Assembly: GCA_030263555.1 (NCBI GenBank)
Contig: SZPE01000003.1
Coordinates: forward strand, 52,457 to 116,456
Length of the DNA: 64,000 nt
Direction: 5' to 3'
Source: CFX2 sp014338005
Lineage (GTDB): Bacteria > Chloroflexota > Anaerolineae > Aggregatilineales > Phototrophicaceae
Both the position numbers and the translations under genes were made by a program. Shown here in pieces: positions 33,077 through 41,160 of this stretch. The notes under the pieces are model-generated. The model was not told where the DNA came from and did no database searches. It saw only the letters and a program-made list of their open reading frames with translations. Every line of letters starts with the position of its first letter. Position 1 is the first letter of the stretch.

Positions 33077-35236
33077 ATGACGACGGATGAGTTGATCGGC
33101 AAAACCATCGGCGGTTATGAAATCCTGGACGTGATCGGTCGCGGCGGTATGGCGACGGTTTACCGCGCCCAGCAGGTTTCGATGAAGCGGGTGGTGGCCG
33201 TTAAGGTGCTGCCGAAGCAGTACATCCACGATGATACCTATCTCCAGCGTTTTCACCAGGAAGTAAAAATCGTCTCGCAGCTTGAACACCGGAATATCGT
33301 GCCGGTGTACGACTACGGCGAAAGCGAAGGCCAGCCGTATATCGTCATGCGTTACATGCCGGCGGGGTCGGTGGATGACCGCATTAACCGCGGGCCGCTG
33401 GACATCGAAACGATCATCTCGATTCTGGAGCAGATCGCCCCGGCGCTAGATTACGCGCATAGCAAAAACGTGCTGCACCGAGACCTGAAACCCAGCAATG
33501 TGCTGATGGATGATGACGGCGGCGCTTACCTGACCGATTTCGGCATCGCCCGTATTCTGGGCGAGCAGAGCGTGGGCATCACTACCCAGGGGGTGGTCGG
33601 CACGCCCAGTTACATGAGTCCCGAACAGGCCCAGGGGCTGCCGCTGGATAACCGCAGCGACCTGTATGCGCTGGGCGTGATGCTGTTCGAGATGGCGACC
33701 GGCCGGCGGCCTTTTGAGAGCGATACCCCCTACAGCATCGCCGTCATGCAGGTTACGACGCCGCCCCCGCAGCCGCGCGCTTATAACCCCAATCTGTCGT
33801 TCGCCGTCGAAGAAGTGATTTTAAAGACGCTCAAAAAAAAGCGCGAGGAACGCTATCCGCACGCGGTCGCGCTGGCGGAATCGCTTAAACGGGCGGTGGA
33901 CAAACCCATCACCAGCATCCACGATACCCAGCCGGTGGCGGTGCGCCCGCAGCCGCACCCAATTCCGATTGAACAGCCGGCGCAGTCCCCCCCGCCGATG
34001 GTTGCCATCCCGCCGATTGCCTATGCGCCGCTCGGCCAGTCGGCTGCTCCTCCGGCTGCCATATACCGGCGCCGCAAACCGCGCCGCCCGAACGTGTGGA
34101 TGAATGCGGCGGTGGGCGGGTTGATCGGATGCGGCGTGCTGGTGGTGCTGGCGATCACGGCGCTGCTGATTATCGGCATGATAACCGGCGGTTCGGAGGC
34201 TGCCCCAACCCCGACCGCCACTACTCCGCCCTGGTTAAGCGGCGTCAGCCGTGATGGGGAGGTCATGCCGACGCTCGACCCGACCAGCCGCGCCGCGCGT
34301 GACGCCCGCCTGCCCGCCGCGACCCCCACGCCGCTGCCCAGCCGCACCCCCGACCACACGGCGACCATCGCCCCGGTCGGCGTGCGTTCGGCCATGCTGC
34401 TCAGCCCGGAGGTGCGGGCAATTGGCGGCAGTCTGGTTTATTTCGCCGAACGCGACAGTTCGACCAAACTGTTTCACCTGGATTTAAACACCGGCCAGGA
34501 AACGCAGCTCACCTTCGGCGCGGGGATGGATGTTTTCCCCGCCGTCTCGCCCGATGGGCGGCGCATCGCCTTTCAGTCCGACCGTGACGGCGATTTTGAC
34601 ATTTACGTGATGGATCTATCCGGCGACAACCTGCGCCAGATCACCCGCAATGCGGTTGATGACCGGCTGCCGGCCTGGAGTCCTGACGGCGAATGGATCA
34701 GCTTTTCGTCGGACATACGCGGCGACGGCACGTTCGACCTGTACCGCGCCCGCGCCGACGGCAGTGATTTACAGGCGGTGTTCGGCGACGCGGCGCGCAG
34801 CAGCGGCGCGCGCTGGAGTCCTGACGGCCAGACGCTGGTTTTTACCAGCGGGGCGCGTGACGACGCCGGGACGTGGGAAATCGCGCGGTTTCACCTGCCC
34901 GGCGCGGTCTTCTCCCGGCTGACCGAAAACGCGGTCAAGGATTGGTCGCCGTCTTTCAGCCCGGATGGGCGTTACATCCTGTTCCTGACCAACGAAGGCG
35001 CGCGCGGCGATTCGGCCATTGCCCGTATGGCCGCCGATGGCAGCGGTCGAAAAATCCTCTACGACGGCACCGGCTACGAGTGGGGGGCCAGCTACAGTCC
35101 CGACGGGCAGTTAATCGCCTTCACCGCGCCGGACGGCGGGCGCGAGGAAATTTTCGTCATGGATGCCGACGGCGGCAACCTCCGGCAGATCACCAGCGGC
35201 GGCGGCCAGTTCCCGGCCTGGGTGTCGGCGTCGTAA
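33077..35236 (+). CDS. PknB-type Ser/Thr kinase with extracytoplasmic TolB-like beta-propeller
   Basis: A 719-residue protein. The kinase domain (about 10-275) is complete: GRGGMA loop 21-26, Lys43, HRDLKPSN with catalytic Asp136, DFG 154-156, and GTPSYMSPEQ in the activation segment. A proline-rich linker leads to one membrane helix (about 344-368). A threonine/proline stalk follows, then five or six PD40/TolB repeats (SPDGRRIAFQSDRDGDFDIY, SPDGEWISFSSD and so on) outside the cell. The propeller is the presumed sensor. The FHA protein at 16135 is a possible substrate or partner. Single gene with its own promoter. Confidence 0.92.
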   Translation: MTTDELIGKTIGGYEILDVIGRGGMATVYRAQQVSMKRVVAVKVLPKQYIHDDTYLQRFHQEVKIVSQLEHRNIVPVYDYGESEGQPYIVMRYMPAGSVDDRINRGPLDIETIISILEQIAPALDYAHSKNVLHRDLKPSNVLMDDDGGAYLTDFGIARILGEQSVGITTQGVVGTPSYMSPEQAQGLPLDNRSDLYALGVMLFEMATGRRPFESDTPYSIAVMQVTTPPPQPRAYNPNLSFAVEEVILKTLKKKREERYPHAVALAESLKRAVDKPITSIHDTQPVAVRPQPHPIPIEQPAQSPPPMVAIPPIAYAPLGQSAAPPAAIYRRRKPRRPNVWMNAAVGGLIGCGVLVVLAITALLIIGMITGGSEAAPTPTATTPPWLSGVSRDGEVMPTLDPTSRAARDARLPAATPTPLPSRTPDHTATIAPVGVRSAMLLSPEVRAIGGSLVYFAERDSSTKLFHLDLNTGQETQLTFGAGMDVFPAVSPDGRRIAFQSDRDGDFDIYVMDLSGDNLRQITRNAVDDRLPAWSPDGEWISFSSDIRGDGTFDLYRARADGSDLQAVFGDAARSSGARWSPDGQTLVFTSGARDDAGTWEIARFHLPGAVFSRLTENAVKDWSPSFSPDGRYILFLTNEGARGDSAIARMAADGSGRKILYDGTGYEWGASYSPDGQLIAFTAPDGGREEIFVMDADGGNLRQITSGGGQFPAWVSAS

Positions 35237-35307
35237 TTTCATTATACCCTGAACAGGCGCTTTAGCCAACCACTGCCGCTGTCTTTCTGCCACGTAAATA
35301 CTTAATA

Positions 35308-35338
35308 TATAATTTTGTCATATGATTTGTACTAGTAC
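35308..35338 (+). promoter_or_regulatory. TATAAT box and small palindrome upstream of the 73-residue gene
   Basis: TATAAT at 35308-35313 is followed by a 10-bp palindrome GTACTAGTAC at 35329-35338. The transcript would have a leader of roughly 100 bases before the ATG at 35424. The leader is AT-richer than its surroundings; no known riboswitch was recognised in it. Confidence 0.35.
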
Positions 35339-35423
35339 GATTGGGCTATCGCAATCGGCAGTAGGGCGGGCTAGAGTCGTAATTGAAGGTGTTAGATTAG
35401 TGAAGAATGTAAAGGAAACCGCG

Positions 35424-35645
35424 ATGAGTCTGACACGGCGGTTGATGTGGCCCAAAACGGGCGAAGAGGTACAGATTTTTCAAAACGGCAGCCTTGTGGC
35501 TGAAGGGCATGTTACGTATTCCGGCGAAGACGAAGTTCGTATTCTGAGCAGTCAGGCGGAAACCACCGTCCTGGATGGGCAAAAACTGTTGACGGGGATT
35601 GATAATCGTTCCATTCTGGTCAAGAAAAAGGCGCGTCGGGCCTGA
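35424..35645 (+). CDS. Small protein of unknown function (73 residues)
   Basis: The ATG at 35424 is preceded by AAAGGAA with good spacing; an open extension upstream to 35322 runs through the promoter and is not favoured. The product is a small mixed alpha/beta protein (TGEEVQIFQNGSLVAEGHV, then EVRILSSQAETTVLDGQ) ending in KKKARRA. No family is recognised. A GNRA-loop hairpin follows it, making it a single-gene unit between the kinase and the GT4 gene. Confidence 0.55.
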   Translation: MSLTRRLMWPKTGEEVQIFQNGSLVAEGHVTYSGEDEVRILSSQAETTVLDGQKLLTGIDNRSILVKKKARRA

Positions 35646-35668
35646 ACGGTTCGTTACGCCGGCAAAAC

Positions 35669-35688
35669 TCGCCCCGGAAACGGGGCGA
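35669..35688 (+). terminator. GAAA-tetraloop hairpin, probable terminator
   Basis: A perfect 8-bp stem (TCGCCCCG / CGGGGCGA) with a GAAA tetraloop lies 24 bases after the small gene's stop and is followed by TTGCTGTTT. The uridine run is weak, so it may instead protect the mRNA end. Confidence 0.55.
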
Positions 35689-35724
35689 TTGCTGTTTAAA
35701 AGGGCGTCGGTTATCATCACAACC

Positions 35725-36894
35725 ATGAATATCATCCACCTCGCCCCTTATTATGCCCCGGCTTATGCTTTTGGCGGCGTCGTGCGTTCGGTGGAAGGTC
35801 TGGCGCGGGCACTGGCGCGGCGCGGCCATGCCGTCACGGTTTTAACCACCGATGCGCTCGACCGGCAGGCGCGTTATGCCGGCCCTGCCGAAGAAGTTCT
35901 GGACGGCGTACGTGTGGTGCGCGCCCACAATCTATCACCCTGGCTGCGTGGTCGCCTAAATTTGTCCACGCCGCCCGGTTTGCCGGCGGCGGCGCGGCGG
36001 CTGCTGCCGGAAGCCGATGTTCTCCACTGCCACGAATTTCGCACGGTAGAAAACCTGCTGGTCACGCCCATCGCGGCGCGCCTGGGCAGACTGCTGGCGC
36101 TGTCTCCGCATGGCACACTGGCGCTGAACACGGGCCGCAGCGGTTTTAAGGCCGCTTGGGACCGGCTTTTCAGCCCGGCGATGGCGCGGCGTTTCGACCG
36201 GATCATCGGCCTGACAGCGGCGGAGGCAGCAGAAGCGGAATCACTGTGGGCAGCTTTTGGCGGGCAGGCGCGCGTCCAGGTTATCCCCAACGGTGTGGAC
36301 CCGGATGAGTATGCCGATCTGCCGGGACGCGCAGCCTTTCGTGAAAAGTACGGTTTGGGGGATGCGCCGGTGTGCTTGTTTATGGGGCGGCTGCACCCGC
36401 GCAAGGGCGTGGTGGCGCTGGTGGAAGCCTTCAGACAGGCGAACATTCTGGGTGCGCGGCTGGTGATCGCCGGGCCGGACGAAGGCGCGCTGGCCGCCGT
36501 TCGGCCTTTGCTGGATGGCCGTATGATACTGACCGGCTACCTGGGTGGGCAGGACCGGCTGGCGGCGCTGGCGGCAGCGGATGTGCTGGCGCTGCCGGCC
36601 GTCGGCGAAGGGCTGCCGATGGTAGCATTGGAAGCGATGGCGGCGGGCAGGCCGGTGATCGTCTCGCCGGGCTGTTACCTGCCGGAAGCCGCCCAATACG
36701 GCGCGGGGCTGGAGGTGGAACCCGCCGTCGAGCCGCTGGCGGCGGCACTGGAGGCACTGCTTTGCAACGCCGACCTGCGGGCGCGTATGGGCGCGGCGGC
36801 ACAGGTGCTGGTGCGGACGCACTTCGCCTGGGATAACGTCGCCCGGCAGATGGAAACGGTCTACCAGGAAATGATCGAAGACCAGGAAGCCTGA
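35725..36894 (+). CDS. GT4-family glycosyltransferase
   Basis: A 389-residue GT-B fold enzyme. The N-terminal domain starts MNIIHLAPYYAPAYAFGGV (nucleotide-sugar glycosyltransferase glycine loop). The C-terminal domain contains VIPNGVDPDEY, LFMGRLHPRKGV and the E-x7-E motif in GEGLPMVALEAMAAG. It transfers a sugar from a nucleotide donor to a glycan or lipid acceptor in the cytosol. The ATG at 35725 is the first methionine aligning with the family start; no strong ribosome site is visible. It stands alone between a hairpin and a convergent EthD-like gene. Confidence 0.9.
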   Translation: MNIIHLAPYYAPAYAFGGVVRSVEGLARALARRGHAVTVLTTDALDRQARYAGPAEEVLDGVRVVRAHNLSPWLRGRLNLSTPPGLPAAARRLLPEADVLHCHEFRTVENLLVTPIAARLGRLLALSPHGTLALNTGRSGFKAAWDRLFSPAMARRFDRIIGLTAAEAAEAESLWAAFGGQARVQVIPNGVDPDEYADLPGRAAFREKYGLGDAPVCLFMGRLHPRKGVVALVEAFRQANILGARLVIAGPDEGALAAVRPLLDGRMILTGYLGGQDRLAALAAADVLALPAVGEGLPMVALEAMAAGRPVIVSPGCYLPEAAQYGAGLEVEPAVEPLAAALEALLCNADLRARMGAAAQVLVRTHFAWDNVARQMETVYQEMIEDQEA

Positions 36895-36930
36895 CTCACC
36901 CGATCTTCGATCATCACACACCGCGCCGGC

Positions 36931-37257
36931 TTATTTCACCGGCTTGATGATATGTTCCTCGGTATAAATGTGCAGCCGCACGGCGGCGAACAGGTCGCCA
37001 TCCGCCCCGGCGGCCTGGCCGATTTCCGACGCGAACGCCGCCCGCATGGCCTCCACGCTCTCGAACCACAGTTCCGCCGTGCCGTCATAGGGCAGCTCGC
37101 CGGTTATCTCCTGCTCCGGGATAGCGATGTTGATACGATAGTCAATCAGGCCGGGAAGCCGGGCGGAGATTTTGGTATGTTCCTCCACCCACCGCCGCGC
37201 GAACTCCTCCCTGCTAAGTTCCGGTTTACGCTTGAGCAGTGCGATGAGTTTAATCAT
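36931..37257 (-). CDS. EthD-domain protein
   Basis: A 108-residue dimeric alpha/beta-barrel protein: MIKLIALLKRKPELSREEF at the start, WVEEHTKI with the family histidine, and YDGTAELWFESVEAMRAAF. EthD-like proteins are small ferredoxin-fold proteins, in some cases enzymes acting on aromatic or sugar-derived compounds. It starts 33 bases after the permease stop at 37291 on the same strand with an AAAGGTGA ribosome site, so it is probably the last gene of the importer operon. Confidence 0.8.
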   Translation of the reverse strand: MIKLIALLKRKPELSREEFARRWVEEHTKISARLPGLIDYRINIAIPEQEITGELPYDGTAELWFESVEAMRAAFASEIGQAAGADGDLFAAVRLHIYTEEHIIKPVK

Positions 37258-37290
37258 GGTTTGTCACCTTTTGTGTGTTGTAGCTGCATC

Positions 37291-38127
37291 TCAGTTTTTC
37301 AGCGCGCCCATCGTCAGGCCGCGCACGATATACCGCTGCAAAAAGATCACCACCAGGACACCGGGGATGATCGTGATAACGCCTGCCGCCGCGATCTGCG
37401 CCCACAGGATGGTATGGCCGCCCGCCAGCGAACTGATGACCACCGTCATCGGGCGCACCGCCCGCCGCGTCATCAGCAGGGCGAACATAAACTCGTTCCA
37501 GGTGAATACGAAGGTGAACAGGAAAGCCGTCACCAGCCCCGGCGTAATCAGCGGCAGCGTGATACGCCAGAACGCGCCGAAAATACTTGCCCCTTCAATC
37601 AGCGCCGCCTCCTCCAGTTCAACCGGCAGGTCTTCGATAAAACCCTTCAGCAGCCACACGGCGAACGGCACGTTAAACACCGAATTGGCGATAATCAACA
37701 CCCAATGGGTATCGAGGATTTCAAGCTGGCGAAAGATGAGAAACAGCGGGATGGCCGAAGCGACCGGCGGGAACATGCGCGTTGAGATAATCCAGAACGA
37801 AAATTCGTCGCCGCCGAAGCGGAAACGCGCCAGGCTGTAGGCCGCCAGCGCCCCGATGCTGACGCTGATGAGCGCGGTTGAGAAGGCCACAATCGTCGTG
37901 TCGCGCACACCCTGAAGGCCCTTGTTGTCCCGCATAACGGCGACGTAATTATCGAGATTCCACTGTTCAGCCGGCGGAATCAAAATCGGCGGGGTCGAAA
38001 AAATCTGATCCTGAGTTTTAAACGATGTGAGGAACATCCACATCACGGGGAACAGGAAGAAGATCAGCGCCACCATCAGGATGACACCCATGATGATACG
38101 TAGATACAGCGGTTTCTTCTTTCTCAT
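37291..38127 (-). CDS. Sugar ABC transporter permease, MalG-type
   Basis: A 278-residue inner-membrane permease with six helices. It has the EAA loop ELEEAALIEGASIFGAFWRI that docks the ATPase, and the MalG-like end RYIVRGLTMGALK. Start ATG 38127; an upstream in-frame extension lacks signals. It follows the MalF-type permease by 16 bases. It should work with the binding protein at 39142-40617. No ATPase gene is nearby, so a shared MsmX-type ATPase is expected elsewhere. Confidence 0.92.
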   Translation of the reverse strand: MRKKKPLYLRIIMGVILMVALIFFLFPVMWMFLTSFKTQDQIFSTPPILIPPAEQWNLDNYVAVMRDNKGLQGVRDTTIVAFSTALISVSIGALAAYSLARFRFGGDEFSFWIISTRMFPPVASAIPLFLIFRQLEILDTHWVLIIANSVFNVPFAVWLLKGFIEDLPVELEEAALIEGASIFGAFWRITLPLITPGLVTAFLFTFVFTWNEFMFALLMTRRAVRPMTVVISSLAGGHTILWAQIAAAGVITIIPGVLVVIFLQRYIVRGLTMGALKN

Positions 38128-38143
38128 GGCTGCGACTGCCTCT

Positions 38144-39043
38144 TTACTGTATCTCGCCGCCGCGCATCCGTTTTTGCACCACCAGAAAGATGCGCGCGAT
38201 GACGATGATAACAATCAACTGGATGAATGCGATAGCTGCCGTATAACCCATGCTGAAGAAGCGGAAGCCGTTAAGATAGGTGTAAAAAGCAATCGTCTCG
38301 GTCGAACTGCCCGGCCCGCCGCCGGTCAGCAAAAACACCAGATCGAAGGTTTTGAATGTGTCCATCACCCGGATCAGCAGGCCGATCACAATCACCGGCA
38401 GCAGGATCGGGATTTTGATGCGCCAGAACGCGCCCCAGTAACCGGCCCCATCCACTTCTGCCGCTTCCGTCAGTTCTACCGGGATTGATTCCAGGCCGGC
38501 CAGCGCCAGCAGCATCATAAACGGCGTCCACTGCCATACATCGGTCATCATGATCGTCAGCAGCGCCGTTCGGGTATCGGCCAGCCAGGGCGGCCCGGTA
38601 ACAAACCCGCCGGAGATGGTTTTGATGAGATAGTTGAGCGGGCCGAAGGTGTCGTTGTAGATTACGCGGAACTGGAAGCCGGATACCACCGGCGCGATCA
38701 TCACCGGCAGCAGCAGCGCCGTCAGCCATACCACCCGCGTGAAGCCGATCTCGCTTAACAGCAGGGCCAGACCAACGCCCAGCACAAGCTGAATCGCCAC
38801 GCCCACAATGACCAGCACCAGCGTATTGCCCATCGCGTTCCAGAACCGTACGTCCTGGAAGGCTTTGGCGAAGTTATCAAACCCGACGAATGACTCCGCC
38901 GGGGAAACGGTCAGTTCCAGCGAGGAAAACGCCAGCCCCAGCGTGCGTAACAGCGGATAAATGCTGATGGCGAGCAGCAGAACAAACGCAGGCAGCACAA
39001 AAGCAAAAGCAACCCTGCGCCGTGTAACACTGGATGAGAACAT
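38144..39043 (-). CDS. Sugar ABC transporter permease, MalF/UgpA-type
   Basis: A 299-residue permease with six helices starting MFSSSVTRRRVAFAFVLPAF, and the EAA loop VELTEAAEVDGAGYWGAFWR. Start ATG 39043 with AAAGG upstream. It is the second gene of the minus-strand importer operon, separated from the binding-protein gene by a hairpin-containing gap. Confidence 0.92.
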   Translation of the reverse strand: MFSSSVTRRRVAFAFVLPAFVLLLAISIYPLLRTLGLAFSSLELTVSPAESFVGFDNFAKAFQDVRFWNAMGNTLVLVIVGVAIQLVLGVGLALLLSEIGFTRVVWLTALLLPVMIAPVVSGFQFRVIYNDTFGPLNYLIKTISGGFVTGPPWLADTRTALLTIMMTDVWQWTPFMMLLALAGLESIPVELTEAAEVDGAGYWGAFWRIKIPILLPVIVIGLLIRVMDTFKTFDLVFLLTGGGPGSSTETIAFYTYLNGFRFFSMGYTAAIAFIQLIVIIVIARIFLVVQKRMRGGEIQ

Positions 39044-39088
39044 GGCAGCACAGCCTTTCGTTAGTTGCCCGGTTGCCAGATGCATGAA

Positions 39089-39113
39089 GGGGGCAGGTGA
39101 TACACCCGCCCCC
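39089..39113. repeat. Hairpin inside the importer operon
   Basis: GGGGGC-A-GGTG and CACC-C-GCCCCC form a stem with one mismatch around a 3-base loop, in the gap between the binding-protein stop and the first permease. It belongs to the G/C-rich small-palindrome family seen elsewhere in this window. Its place matches the malE-malF type of mRNA-stabilising hairpin that raises binding-protein output over permease output. Confidence 0.5.
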
Positions 39114-39141
39114 ACAGTGTTATTTCCTGCGTGACCCGGCT

Positions 39142-40617
39142 TTATTTAACCAGGCCCAGCGCGCGGTAGCTTTCCAGCGCCTGCTGCCAGAAGGCGACCT
39201 GGGTATCGCGGCCCAGCCGGTCGGTGATTTCGTTCCAGGCGGCGGCTACGGCGTCCAGCGCCTCCTGCGCCGAAACTTCGCCGGCCAGGGCGCGGTTAAC
39301 CTGGATGTCGAGCGCGTCCTGATACTGCGCCGCGCCGGGGATGAACAGATCAGGATAACCATCGGCCAGCGCCACCTGCAAACCAGCCAAATACGCCTCG
39401 GCGTTTTCCTGGCCCATCAGCGGGGCGAAAGCTTCGGGATGGGTCAGATGCAGCATCCGGTACGGGTCCAGGCCGGTCAGCGATGTGGAGACGTTCTCCA
39501 GGCTGGTGTTGTAGGCGATGTGTTTGGCGACGCAGTAGGCAGCTTCCGGCACGTCGCTGTCGGCAGCCACGCCCACCACGCGGCCAACCGGCATCATCGA
39601 GCGGTGCGCCACTTCGCCACCCACCTCAAAGCCAGGGACGCGGCCCACGCCCACCTTGCCGGCAATCCGCGAAATGCTGGGGTCGGCGGCCTTCTTCGGC
39701 ACATCCGTCCACTGAACGACCATAGCAAGCTGGCCGCCGATGAAGGCGTCGCGCAGTTCGTCATAGCCGAAGTTCAGCACGTCCGGCGGCGCAAACTTGA
39801 GCGTGTCAATCATGTTCTGAAGCGCGGCCACCGCTTCCGGCGAGTTGATGCCGGGGTTCATCTGCTCATCGAACAGCATAACGCCGTTGCTGGCGGCGCG
39901 GTTGAGATACCAGGCATAGCTGAAACCACGCCGGCCAAATTCCGCCGTACCGTAGAAGGGCTGCGTCAGCACTTCGCCGGCCAGCGTTTCGCCCGCGTCA
40001 CGGGTGAAAAATTCGGCCACTTCCAGCCATTCACTCCAGGTTTCCGGCGGGCGCAGCTCGCGGCCATACTGTTCCATGAAGGCGGCTTTTTCGTCCTCAT
40101 TGCTGAACAGATCGGCGCGGTACATCATCACCAGCACGTCGCCGTCAATGGTGAGGGCATAGGTCTGGCCGCCCCATTTATTGTACAGCTCGCGGAAGGG
40201 GGCCAGCACATCGTCCATGTTGGGGTCCCACACGCTGGCCGGTTCGCGCGCCATCAGGTCATCCAGCGGCAGCAGATAACCGTTGCCGGCGAAGTCGCCA
40301 ATGTAGGATGGATAGAACGTCACCACGTCGAACGCGCCGCTGCCCGCCACGAATTCGGTTTTAAGCACCTGGTAAACGTCGGCGAACGGCACTTCGATGA
40401 TCTCGATGGTGATGCCCATCGCGGCGAAATCGTCGGCCCAGAAGTGATAGGGGGCGAGGTTATGGCCGGCATCCCCGACGACGGTCACGGTCACGCCGCC
40501 GAAGTCGCCGCACAGATCATAATCCACTACATTTAGACGAGGGGGCGCATCCTGCGCCAGCGCCGGAAGGGCCAGCAGCGCCAGGGCAACCGCCAGGAAA
40601 AAGACTTTTTTCAACAT
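39142..40617 (-). CDS. Extracellular sugar-binding protein of an ABC importer (family 1)
   Basis: A 491-residue exported binding protein. Signal peptide MLKKVFFLAVALALLALPAL is cleaved near ALAQ; the mature part has VTVTVVGDAGHNLAPYHFW, DVVTFYPSYIGDFAGNGYL and WSEWLEVAEFFT, typical of family 1 solute-binding proteins. It is longer than most (about 420). First gene of the minus-strand operon with two permeases and the EthD-like gene. AAGGAG ribosome site. An ATGGTTAACGAT near-palindrome 34 bases upstream may be an operator. Confidence 0.9.
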   Translation of the reverse strand: MLKKVFFLAVALALLALPALAQDAPPRLNVVDYDLCGDFGGVTVTVVGDAGHNLAPYHFWADDFAAMGITIEIIEVPFADVYQVLKTEFVAGSGAFDVVTFYPSYIGDFAGNGYLLPLDDLMAREPASVWDPNMDDVLAPFRELYNKWGGQTYALTIDGDVLVMMYRADLFSNEDEKAAFMEQYGRELRPPETWSEWLEVAEFFTRDAGETLAGEVLTQPFYGTAEFGRRGFSYAWYLNRAASNGVMLFDEQMNPGINSPEAVAALQNMIDTLKFAPPDVLNFGYDELRDAFIGGQLAMVVQWTDVPKKAADPSISRIAGKVGVGRVPGFEVGGEVAHRSMMPVGRVVGVAADSDVPEAAYCVAKHIAYNTSLENVSTSLTGLDPYRMLHLTHPEAFAPLMGQENAEAYLAGLQVALADGYPDLFIPGAAQYQDALDIQVNRALAGEVSAQEALDAVAAAWNEITDRLGRDTQVAFWQQALESYRALGLVK

Positions 40618-40650
40618 CGTTTCTGCTCCTTAAAGTAATAGGTATAGTAA

Positions 40651-40662
40651 ATGGTTAACGAT
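40651..40662. promoter_or_regulatory. Near-palindrome upstream of the importer operon, possible operator
   Basis: ATGGTTAACGAT, symmetric except for one base pair and centred on GTTAAC, lies in the AT-rich stretch before the binding-protein gene. LacI-family operators of sugar operons look similar, but no regulator gene is adjacent. Confidence 0.25.
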
Positions 40663-40894
40663 GCGCGAAAAATACCGGCATCATCAGAGTGACGCTCTAC
40701 TGCGGATAAATCCGTGTAGATTCTGCCGCATGTTTGCCCTTACCTCGCCCATTCGGTTGAGGCAGCGGAGCTGCGTTTACGCGACACGGGCGCGTCTTGC
40801 CCGATTTTGACTGTGCTGGCGCGATATTCGCTCGCTCAACACATCCCAAGTATACAGCAAAAAAGCTGTGTAGAACGCCCAATTAATCGGCCAC

Positions 40895-41069
40895 TTCGAT
40901 CCGTGGAGGATTTTGAAATTGGAGAATGTTGAGTGTTGAAACTCGGCTACAATTTGTTTCGATCCGTAGAGGATATTGAAAGGTGGATGATATTGAAGGT
41001 GGAGGATTTTGAAAGCACTTTGGGGATATAAGGCGCACCTTGCTTCGGTCCGTGGAGGATACTGAAAGG
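40895..41069. repeat. Three diverged copies of a TTCGATCCGTGGAGGAT repeat
   Basis: In the 539-base space between the importer operon and the dsbA-like gene, the unit TTCGATCCGTGGAGGATTTT recurs at 40895, 40958 (CGTAGAGGATATTG) and 41044 (GGTCCGTGGAGGATACTG). The intervals are filled by shorter copies such as GGTGGATGATATTGAAGG. Spacing is irregular (63 and 86 bases), so this is not a CRISPR. The neighbouring 40670-40890 bases show no gene I can support. Confidence 0.6.
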
Positions 41070-41085
41070 TGTAGGATATTAAAGA

Positions 41086-41111
41086 GTATGAGGCTGTGCG
41101 CCGCCTCATAC
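41086..41111 (-). terminator. Hairpin downstream of the dsbA-like gene
   Basis: A perfect 9-bp inverted repeat (GTATGAGGC / GCCTCATAC) with an 8-base loop. On the minus strand it is followed by TCTTTAATAT, so it can act as a terminator for the dsbA-like gene. Confidence 0.5.
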
Positions 41112-41125
41112 TGTCTCAGTCGGTA

Positions 41126-41160
41126 GAAGCCCCTACCTTTAGGTATGGGGAGTACGTCAC
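41126..41160 (+). mobile_element. IS200/IS605-like right-end remnant
   Basis: GAAGCCCCTACCTTTAGG, continuing to TATGGGGAG and GTCAC, forms a hairpin (CCCC-TACCT, TT loop, AGGTA-T-GGGG) like the right ends of IS200/IS605 elements, which lie just after tnpB. No tnpA or tnpB gene remains nearby. The final GTCAC supplies the stop codon of the dsbA-like gene on the other strand. Confidence 0.4.

Noticed and set aside
39097..40536. 479-codon open frame on the plus strand over the binding-protein gene
   Set aside because: Antisense shadow of the family 1 binding protein, with histidine/glutamine/arginine-rich composition and no family match.
40895..41069. CRISPR array
   Set aside because: Units are diverged, spacing is irregular (63 and 86 bases), intervals are repeat derivatives rather than unique spacers, and there are no cas genes.
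40777..41109. Open frames within the repeat-rich gap near 41 kb
   Set aside because: They consist of translated repeat units without coding character. One faint resemblance to a TnpB tail on the minus strand was too weak and in the wrong orientation relative to the IS-like end.
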